Assembly (NCBI GenBank): GCA_035495815.1
Contig: DATJFH010000117.1
Coordinates: forward strand, 1-9,123
From: DATJFH01 sp035495815
Lineage (GTDB): Bacteria > Acidobacteriota > Terriglobia > Bryobacterales > Bryobacteraceae
DNA length: 9,123 bases
Reading direction: 5' to 3'
Of this stretch, positions 1 through 4,919 are shown one piece after another; positions within the stretch are counted from its first letter, which is position 1; every line of letters starts with the position of its first letter. Both the position numbers and the translations under genes were made by a program. Under the pieces are notes generated by a model that ran no database searches, was not told the DNA's origin, and was given only the letters and a program-made list of their open reading frames with translations.

Positions 1-80
1 ATCGGCTCCTTCTCCAGCAAATGCCGCCTCAAGATGGCGACCTTCTCTTCTCCCGTGTAATGCTTTCGTGGTTTCTTCAC
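1..80 (-). CDS. IS3-type transposase OrfA, N-terminal fragment (runs off window)
   Basis: Only the first 26 codons are in the window; the gene continues beyond position 1. Read on the minus strand from a GTG at 80-78 the product begins MKKPRKHYTGEEKVAILRRH and continues LLEKEP. This basic opening followed by 'YTxEEKVAILRRHLLEK' is the start of the helix-turn-helix DNA-binding domain of a common IS3-family OrfA-like transposase. The start is supported by a GGAGAG ribosome binding site 5 bases upstream. In the family, OrfA binds the terminal repeats and OrfB supplies the DDE catalytic domain; neither the rest of OrfA nor OrfB can be seen here. Whether the element is complete cannot be judged from this fragment. 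The IS end should lie between 81 and about 250, but I could not identify a terminal repeat with confidence. Confidence 0.78.
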   Translation of the reverse strand, partial: MKKPRKHYTGEEKVAILRRHLLEKEP

Positions 81-440
81 GCGTTCTCTCCGTTATCTTA
101 ACGGCAGAACGCTCCTTTCCATTTCCAACTGAGGCGGAACAAATCCTAGAATCAGCAACTTCCAGCCGTCAAGTTTGTTACACGAAATCCTTGACTCCGC
201 TTGACTCCAAGGAGCAGTTTGTTCGGTCTTATACCGCCCTCCTGTGGGACATAACCGGAAATGAAGTTGAACGGCTCATTCATATCGTGACCGTGACGCT
301 CGCCTAATCGGGACTCGCAGTGACGATGCCGGTGGTCAGCGACGAGCGCCGGAGTCAAGTCGGTGGGGGGGCTCGACAATTGTTCCAGTAAAACTGAAGC
401 CGGAGGAACCGAAGATGGAGGAATTGAAACGTAAGAGAAT
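81..440. other. Gene-poor stretch between the IS fragment and the unknown gene
   Basis: No convincing coding region is seen over these 360 bases. GC content is clearly below the rest of the window: 61-300 holds 117 G or C of 240 by eye count. It contains the transposase leader, a tandem TTGACTCC (191-198 and 201-208), a run of seven G at 364-370, and a plus-strand GGAGG followed 8 bases later by ATG at 415. The left end of the IS must lie in here if the element is intact, so part of the stretch is probably mobile-element DNA. Confidence 0.5.
143..172 (-). promoter_or_regulatory. Candidate sigma-70 promoter for the transposase
   Basis: On the minus strand TTGACG (172-167, 5 of 6 matches to the -35 consensus) is followed by an 18-base spacer and TAGGAT (148-143, 4 of 6 to the -10 consensus). 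Transcription would start near 136, about 55 bases before the transposase GTG. This is pattern matching only. An IS promoter close to the element end would be usual. Confidence 0.33.
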
Positions 441-902
441 CTATTGCGCAGGCGGTGAAGCCAGTGCGTCGTCGAAGGTAATGTCTCCCTTCAGCAGACG
501 TTCCAACTCGGGGTGTCCGGGCGCCATTTCCAGACGGACGGCGGCAAACTCCGAGGGTTGACGCTCTTCGATAACCGGAATCGTGGGCCCCGGTCCGATG
601 ACAACCAGCTGAATGGGATCCTTGGAATTCCCCACGATAACCCAGGCATGCGTTCGACTGACCCGCATTCCAATGAAGCCGCGCTTGCGGGGCTGCCAGT
701 AATAAATATAGGTTTCGCTCTTGTCGCGCCGAATGAGTTTCATGGGTGGTACTGCTGTTTTACCTGGGATGCGGACGATCCTGGGACTGTCCTGCACCGT
801 GCGAACTCGAGTCTCCATACCGGCCTTTTCGATCTCGGAGCTGTTTGGCCCGGTCGGTGTTCTTTCCTGGTTGTCCCCGAATGTGTTTGTCGTGATCGCC
901 AC
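441..902 (-). CDS. Hypothetical protein, no recognised family
   Basis: This is an open frame of 153 codons from a GTG at 902-900 to a TAG at 443-441. I do not recognise the family. The first 28 residues are polar. The middle has a basic and aromatic stretch (TYIYYWQPRKRGF, about residues 64-76) followed by beta-like hydrophobic segments (HAWVIVG, IQLVVIGPGP). The C-terminal third is acidic, with ELERLLKGDITFDDAL. There is no signal peptide or membrane segment. The start is uncertain: AAAGGA lies 12 bases before the GTG, whereas an internal ATG at codon 29 (METRVRTVQ) has AAAAGG 5 bases upstream and would give a 125-residue protein. The even mix of charged and hydrophobic residues suggests real coding, but no family match supports this. 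It sits on the same strand as the DUF1080 gene, 289 bases downstream of it. Confidence 0.5.
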   Translation of the reverse strand: MAITTNTFGDNQERTPTGPNSSEIEKAGMETRVRTVQDSPRIVRIPGKTAVPPMKLIRRDKSETYIYYWQPRKRGFIGMRVSRTHAWVIVGNSKDPIQLVVIGPGPTIPVIEERQPSEFAAVRLEMAPGHPELERLLKGDITFDDALASPPAQ

Positions 903-1036
903 TCGGGTCGCTCATCCTTTCGATGTCGCCGCTGGCGAAAAGACCAAATCCGTTCGCTTCGGCGGGGCGCCGATTGCCGAGTTCCAAATCAACTGCGCTG
1001 GATCGAAAATATCACCGCTGTACCAGAAAACAAATA

Positions 1037-1048
1037 GTACCGTGGTAC
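1037..1048. repeat. Short palindrome, operator-like
   Basis: GTACC and GGTAC form a perfect inverted repeat around a GT centre. It lies about 135 bases upstream of the start of the unknown minus-strand gene, immediately left of the hairpin at 1055-1081. It could be a regulator binding site, but a 5-base arm is short and chance cannot be excluded. Confidence 0.25.
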
Positions 1049-1054
1049 CGGAAC

Positions 1055-1081
1055 AGGATCGGGAAAAAGATCCTTTCTTTT
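1055..1081 (+). terminator. Terminator-like hairpin with T-rich tail, no matching gene
   Basis: AGGATC (1055-1060) pairs with GATCCT (1069-1074) around the eight-base loop GGGAAAAA and is followed by TTCTTTT. That is the shape of a weak intrinsic terminator for plus-strand transcription. No plus-strand gene ends upstream, so either it stops antisense transcription or it is fortuitous. Read on the minus strand the stem has no T tail, so it does not serve the DUF1080 gene in the usual way. Confidence 0.35.
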
Positions 1082-1115
1082 GAGTGACGTACTAGACCAT
1101 GACTCCTGCCTAGGC

Positions 1116-1144
1116 TCTACAGATACCGGTTCAGGCTGTATAAA
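1116..1144 (+). promoter_or_regulatory. Promoter-like boxes pointing antisense into the DUF1080 gene
   Basis: TCTACA (1116-1121, 4 of 6 to the -35 consensus), a 17-base spacer and TATAAA (1139-1144, 5 of 6 to the -10 consensus) form a reasonable sigma-70 promoter. Transcription from about 1151 would run through the 3' end of the minus-strand DUF1080 gene as antisense RNA. No plus-strand gene follows that I believe in. The match is suggestive only. Confidence 0.3.
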
Positions 1145-1191
1145 CTTTGGAAAGAGCGAAAGCGTACAGGCCTCGGCTGACGCCTTACGCA

Positions 1192-1897
1192 TCAGCGGCC
1201 GATCTCCCGGATCCGTACATTGCGGATCATGATGATCGAGAACTGATCGTGCAGCTGGAGGCCAATGGGTCCTGCCTTCGGAAGCTGGGGATCTCCGGCG
1301 TGTTCGGCGACCAGCCGGCTATTCAAAGCTATGGCAATCTTGTCGTTTCGGGATGAAATCTCCATCACGTTCCAATCATCCTGGCGCTGGCCGTCCTTCG
1401 GCGCGTCCATGAAGCCGTAGATGCTGCCGGAAGGATGCGGGTCGGGAAAGCGGTTGTTGATCTGGATCTCATATCCGATCTTGGACGGCGTCCGCTTGTA
1501 ATCCGGCGGCGTCATGATTCCCCACTTGGGACGTGTCGCGAATCGAGACGCCGCTGTTACCCGTGGTTCTTGTCCAGTACTCCAGTCGCAGGTCGAATTC
1601 GTTGAAGTCATTCCGGAGCGTATAGAGCCAGGACTGGGTATCGATCCAACCTTTGAACTGCTGTGGCGCGGGCAGAGGACCTCCCGCGCCAGCATCTTCC
1701 GCAAGTCCCCGGTCCGCTGGCCCAGCAGGACGCCGTCCGACATCACCGTCCACTGGCCGACGCCGACGATTTCCCAGCCGTCCAGATTCTTTCCATTGAA
1801 CAGCGGTTCCCAGCCGGCGGGCGCCAAGCGGAGGGGCCAGCGCCAGGCACAGGATGGCGGTCCAAACAGCGCCAGCAGCTTCGTTCCGGTTACGCAT
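1192..1897 (-). pseudogene. Secreted DUF1080 (3-keto-disaccharide hydrolase-like) gene broken by three frameshifts
   Basis: The product belongs to the DUF1080/PF06439 family, a concanavalin-like beta-sandwich found in secreted carbohydrate-active proteins. Minus-strand reading starts at ATG 1897 with a signal peptide (MRNRNEAAGAVWTAILCLAL). The frame must change near 1820 to give GWEPLFNGKNLDGWEIVG, then near 1684 to give the QSWLYTLRNDFNEFDLRLEY and GNSGVSIRD blocks. It must change again near 1530 to give TPSKIGYEIQINNRFPDP, GSIYGFMDA, GPIGLQLHDQF and the final RNVRIREIGR before TGA at 1194-1192. The repaired product is about 235 residues, normal for a single DUF1080 domain. Each change fits one base gained or lost at a triplet homopolymer (GGG 1819-1821, CCC 1683-1685, GGG 1528-1530 on the plus strand). 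No other internal stop is needed, so this is either a very young pseudogene or a cluster of sequencing errors. No good ribosome binding site is seen. Confidence 0.88.
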
Positions 1898-1940
1898 TTC
1901 GGAGACTACTCTATCACCCTCGCGGCGAAAAAGGTCCGTC

Positions 1941-1956
1941 CGGGGCTTCGGCCCTG
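1941..1956 (+). other. Stable C(UUCG)G tetraloop hairpin in the divergent purM/DUF1080 spacer
   Basis: CGGGGC (1941-1946) pairs with GCCCTG (1951-1956), one G-U pair included, around TTCG, the very stable cUUCGg tetraloop. It is directly followed by a smaller CCGG-TTT-CCGG hairpin (1957-1967). It has no T tail in either direction. On the minus strand it would fall in the leader of the DUF1080 mRNA; on the plus strand it lies upstream of the proposed purM transcription start. Confidence 0.4.
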
Positions 1957-1991
1957 CCGGTTTCCGGATCCAGTTTTCCGCGAACGCCCAC

Positions 1992-1997
1992 TACAAT
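1992..1997 (+). promoter_or_regulatory. Candidate -10 box for purM, positioned for a leaderless transcript
   Basis: TACAAT matches the TATAAT consensus at 5 of 6 positions and ends 6 bases before the purM GTG at 2004. A start site 7 bases downstream would fall on the G of that codon. No convincing -35 element is seen at 16 to 18 bases upstream, and there is no ribosome binding site before the GTG. Confidence 0.35.
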
Positions 1998-2003
1998 AGT
2001 GAA

Positions 2004-3032
2004 GTGATCCGCTACCAAGACGCCGGCGTCAGCATCGATGAAGCCGACCGTGCCGTCTCCTCCATCAAGAAGCTTGCCCGTTCCACCTTCACGCGGCGTG
2101 TCCTGACCGATATCGGCAGCTTCGGGGCATGCTATGCCCTATCCTCCTGGAAGAAGCCCGTCCTCATCAGTTCCGCCGACGGAGTGGGGACCAAGCTGAA
2201 GGTGGCCTTCCTCACCGGGCGTCACGACACCGTTGGCGAGGACCTGGTGAATCATTGCGTCAATGACATTGCGGTGCAAGGCGCCGAGCCCCTGTTTTTT
2301 CTGGACTACTTCGCCGTGGGCAAACTCGAAGCCGGGGTGGCCGCAACCGTGATCTCGGGAATCGCACGCGGATGCCGCAACAACGGCTGCGCCCTGATCG
2401 GAGGGGAAACCGCCGAGATGCCGGGCATGTACGCCGATGGAGAGTACGACCTGGCGGGCTTCATTGTGGGCGCAGCCGAGAAAAACAGGCTGCTTACGGG
2501 CCGGGACATCGTCGAAGGCGACGTGCTGCTCGGCCTGCCATCCACCGGCCTGCACACGAACGGATACTCGCTCGCCCGGAAGCTGCTGTTCGAAGTGGCC
2601 GGCTACGAACCCGGCAAGTTCCTGCCGGAGGTAGGGGCCACTGTCGCCGACGCACTGCTGCAGGTTCACCGCAGCTATCTGCGTCCCATCCGGAAGCTGC
2701 TCGACAAGAAGATTCTGAAAGGGGCGGCGCACATCACGGGGGGCGGCATCACGGACAACACTCCGCGAATACTGCCGGCCGGGCTAGGCGCGCAGGTCGA
2801 GCTGACGGCCTGGCGGATTCCGCCGCTCTTCGAGTTACTACGCAGGCTGGGCAAAATCCCTCCGGGCGATCTGCGCCGCACCTTCAATCTGGGAATCGGC
2901 ATGATCCTGGTGGTTTCGCGCAAGGACCGTGCGAAGGCGGAGAAACTGCTGGGGCGAATGGACGAGCCCTTTCACGCGATCGGCAGTGTAGTCGCCCGCA
3001 GGCCCCGCGGGCCGCGGGTGGAATACAAATGA
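2004..3032 (+). CDS. purM: Phosphoribosylformylglycinamidine cyclo-ligase (AIR synthetase)
   Basis: PurM closes the imidazole ring in step 5 of de novo purine synthesis, converting FGAM and ATP to AIR, ADP and phosphate in the cytoplasm, normally as a homodimer. The 342-residue product has family-typical length and motifs in order: the N-terminal YQDAGVSIDEAD (4-15), ATP-binding SADGVGTKLK (57-66), VNDI (86-89), GGETAEMPGMY (133-143), GLPSTGLHTNGYSLAR (177-192), HITGGGITDN (243-252) and the C-terminal FNLGIGM (294-300). The frame stays open upstream to 1854, but those extra 50 residues overlap the divergent DUF1080 gene and have no counterpart in PurM. The GTG at 2004, just before YQDAG, is therefore chosen. 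No clear Shine-Dalgarno sequence precedes it. The stop overlaps the purN start (ATGA at 3029-3032), so the two genes are translationally coupled. Confidence 0.97.
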   Translation: MIRYQDAGVSIDEADRAVSSIKKLARSTFTRRVLTDIGSFGACYALSSWKKPVLISSADGVGTKLKVAFLTGRHDTVGEDLVNHCVNDIAVQGAEPLFFLDYFAVGKLEAGVAATVISGIARGCRNNGCALIGGETAEMPGMYADGEYDLAGFIVGAAEKNRLLTGRDIVEGDVLLGLPSTGLHTNGYSLARKLLFEVAGYEPGKFLPEVGATVADALLQVHRSYLRPIRKLLDKKILKGAAHITGGGITDNTPRILPAGLGAQVELTAWRIPPLFELLRRLGKIPPGDLRRTFNLGIGMILVVSRKDRAKAEKLLGRMDEPFHAIGSVVARRPRGPRVEYK

Positions 3033-3631
3033 AGCGGCTGGGGATCCTGCTCTCCGGCCGCGGCTCGAACTTCGAAGCGATCGCCGCGAATATCGCTTCC
3101 GGCGCGCTGGATGCGGAAATTGCGGTGGTGATCGCCAATCGTCCGGAAGCGCGCGGACTCGAGGTGGCCGGGCAGCGGGGCTTGAATCCGGTCTGCCTGC
3201 CTTCGAAGGGGCTCGACCGCGAGGTCTATGATCGCAGCCTGATGGCGGAACTGCGCAAAAACGGCGTGGAACTGGTATGCCTGGCCGGCTTCATGCGGCT
3301 GTTGAGCGCTCATTTCGTGCGCGAGTTTCCGCAACGGATTCTGAACATACATCCGTCGCTGCTTCCCGCCTTTCCCGGGCTGGACGCACAGTACCAGGCC
3401 CTCGATCACGGCGTCAGGATTACTGGCTGCACGGTCCATTTTGTGGACGAATTCCTGGACTCCGGCCCGATTATCCTGCAGGCGGCCGTGCCGGTGCTCG
3501 ACGACGACACGGTCGAAACACTATCGGCGCGGATTCTCGTGGAAGAGCATCGCATATACAGCGAGGCAATCGGCCTGGTGCTCGACCGGCGATGCACGAT
3601 CGAGGGCCGGCGCTGCCGCCTGTCAAAGTAA
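3029..3631 (+). CDS. purN: Phosphoribosylglycinamide formyltransferase (GAR transformylase, PurN type)
   Basis: PurN transfers a formyl group from 10-formyl-tetrahydrofolate to GAR, giving FGAR in step 3 of purine synthesis. The 200-residue product opens MKRLGILLSGRGSNFEAI, the phosphate-binding start of the family (GRGSN at 10-14). It contains FMRLLS (88-93), the active-site stretch ILNIHPSLLPAFPG (104-117) and DSGPIILQ (144-151). Catalytic Asn106, His108 and Asp144 fall at exactly the E. coli numbering, so the enzyme should be active. The ATG overlaps the purM stop by 4 bases. The weak GGTGGAA in the purM tail may act as ribosome binding site, but coupling to purM translation is the likelier mechanism. 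The open frame runs far upstream within purM only because of the high GC content. Confidence 0.97.
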   Translation: MKRLGILLSGRGSNFEAIAANIASGALDAEIAVVIANRPEARGLEVAGQRGLNPVCLPSKGLDREVYDRSLMAELRKNGVELVCLAGFMRLLSAHFVREFPQRILNIHPSLLPAFPGLDAQYQALDHGVRITGCTVHFVDEFLDSGPIILQAAVPVLDDDTVETLSARILVEEHRIYSEAIGLVLDRRCTIEGRRCRLSK

Positions 3632-3774
3632 AAGGCAGTTAAAAAGGTCTCCTGCGGGTGCGCCGAAACGCCCGCCGCGGCCCGTTGTCTGATCTTCTCA
3701 GGCCCGATTTCCCGCTTCTTTTCTTTGGAGCACAAAGAGCAAGCAGGCGCCGGGAAATCCGAGAGACGAGAGGG
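3632..3774. other. Spacer after purN with a hairpin but no T tail
   Basis: The spacer begins with an A-rich stretch after the purN TAA. GCGGGTG (3654-3660) pairs with CGCCCGC (3669-3675), one G-T pair included, around an eight-base loop. No T run follows directly, so it is a poor intrinsic terminator; a pyrimidine-rich stretch (CTTCTTTTCTTT) comes only at 3715-3726. Whether purN and the cytochrome gene are co-transcribed is open. Confidence 0.3.
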
Positions 3775-4740
3775 ATGAGAGTACAACTGACAAAGCTGGC
3801 ATTGGCTACCGTTGCGATAGCGGGAACCGGATTCGGTTATCTTTACTGGCGCGAGCCGGCGATCGCGCCGGCTTCGGATCTGAAAGTGGAAATGACGCCG
3901 GAACGGGTCGCGCGCGGGAAATATATCTTCGAAATCGCCGCCCATTGCGACGGCTGTCATTCGCTGCGCGACTTCTCCCGGTTCGGGGGCCCGGTTGTGG
4001 AATCCGGCCGCGGCCAGGGAGTCGTGTTCCCGCCCGAACTGGGACTACCCGGCCGGGTGGTGGCCCGGAATATTACGCCGGACAAGGAGACCGGCATCGG
4101 ACACTGGACGGACGGTGAGAAGATCCGCGCCATCCGCGAAGGGATCAGCCGCGACGGCCGTGCCCTGTTCCCCATGATGCCGTATGGCAACTTCCGCCAT
4201 ATGAGCGACGAGGATGTCTATTCACTGGTGGCGTACATGAACAGCTTGACACCGGTTCATAATCCCCTGCCGAAAACGGAGGTCCAGTTCCCGGTTTCGA
4301 TACTCATGAAGAGCGCGCCGCAGCCGGTGGGAAGCGTTCCGGAGCCGGATAGTTCGGACAAGGTGAAATACGGCGAGTACCTGGTCACCATGGCAGGGTG
4401 CCAGAACTGCCACACGCAAGCAGGGCAGGGCGAGCCGAAAAAGGGCATGCGCCTGGCCGGCGGGGAAGTCTTCCAATTCCCCGGAGTCAAGGTGGTGAGC
4501 GCCAATATTACGCCGGACCCGGAGACGGGCATCGGACGCTGGAGCGAACAGGACTTCGTGGAGAAGTTCGGGCAATACAGGGACTATGCGCTGTCGGGCG
4601 CCCCCAAGGTCGGCCCGGAAGCATTCACGGTCATGCCGTGGCTGATGTTCTCGCAGCGGCCGGAAGAAGAACTGCGGGCGATTTATGCGTATCTAAGAAC
4701 CCAACAGCCTGTTTATCATTCCGTCGAAACCCACCCGTAG
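3775..4740 (+). CDS. Diheme cytochrome c, exported or membrane-anchored
   Basis: This 321-residue protein has an N-terminal hydrophobic segment after a short basic start (MRVQLTKLALATVAIAGTGF, then GYLYW). It is probably a signal anchor or uncleaved signal placing the protein on the outer face of the cytoplasmic membrane. Two covalent heme sites are visible: CDGCH (58-62) and CQNCH (209-213). The two halves are homologous: each has an NITPD-ETGIG-W stretch (99-111 and 244-256) and a likely axial methionine region (MMPYGNF near 134-140, VMPWLMF 286-292). The layout resembles the CccA-type and alcohol-dehydrogenase-associated cytochromes that pass electrons from a periplasmic dehydrogenase to an oxidase. 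No dehydrogenase or oxidase gene lies beside it, so its partner is unknown. The ATG at 3775 is preferred over an upstream GTG at 3658 because it puts the hydrophobic segment at the N terminus; GAGAG and AGAGGG lie just upstream. Confidence 0.93.
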   Translation: MRVQLTKLALATVAIAGTGFGYLYWREPAIAPASDLKVEMTPERVARGKYIFEIAAHCDGCHSLRDFSRFGGPVVESGRGQGVVFPPELGLPGRVVARNITPDKETGIGHWTDGEKIRAIREGISRDGRALFPMMPYGNFRHMSDEDVYSLVAYMNSLTPVHNPLPKTEVQFPVSILMKSAPQPVGSVPEPDSSDKVKYGEYLVTMAGCQNCHTQAGQGEPKKGMRLAGGEVFQFPGVKVVSANITPDPETGIGRWSEQDFVEKFGQYRDYALSGAPKVGPEAFTVMPWLMFSQRPEEELRAIYAYLRTQQPVYHSVETHP

Positions 4741-4760
4741 GCCGCCCGGCCTGTTTATCA
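4707..4760 (+). repeat. 12-base direct repeat across the end of the cytochrome gene
   Basis: GCCTGTTTATCA occurs exactly at 4707-4718, inside the last codons of the cytochrome gene, and at 4749-4760, just past its stop, 42 bases apart. The second copy is also part of a 5-base-pair hairpin (GCCTG 4749-4753, CAGGC 4759-4763) without a T tail. It may mark a small old duplication. I see no mobile element associated with it. Confidence 0.4.
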
Positions 4761-4919
4761 GGCGCACGCCACACTCGCGCAGGTCTCCTAAGCAACCAAA
4801 TCGTCGGGGGAAACTCGACTGCCACGGCAGAAAAATCCGGCTCCTCTTTTCAACATTTGGGAACTAAACGGCTTCCCGCTCCGAATACCAAAAGAGAGTT
4901 ACACTTGGAGCGAAATACG

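Noticed and set aside
191..208. Tandem TTGACTCC as a repeat array or -35 element
   Set aside because: There are only two copies, with no good -10 box at 16 to 18 bases and no larger array around it.
68..307. Plus-strand frame of 79 codons over the transposase leader
   Set aside because: It starts inside the antisense of the transposase start, shows no family resemblance and lacks a ribosome binding site.
513..1083. Plus-strand frames of 174 and 120 codons opposite the unknown gene
   Set aside because: They overlap each other and the minus-strand frame, have no ribosome binding site worth noting and read as low-quality shadow sequence, although the minus-strand gene itself is not certain either.
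1854..2003. Upstream extension of purM by 50 codons to an ATG at 1854
   Set aside because: It would overlap the signal-peptide codons of the divergent DUF1080 gene, and the extra residues are unlike any PurM N terminus; the family begins just before the YQDAG motif.
3658..3774. Upstream GTG start for the cytochrome gene
   Set aside because: It would bury the hydrophobic export segment 39 residues inside an Arg-rich extension; the ATG at 3775 gives a normal signal anchor.
4819..4830. CTGCC-AC-GGCAG inverted repeat before the TIGR03435 gene as a terminator
   Set aside because: The loop would be only two bases, the following run is A rather than T, and on the other strand the T run precedes the stem.
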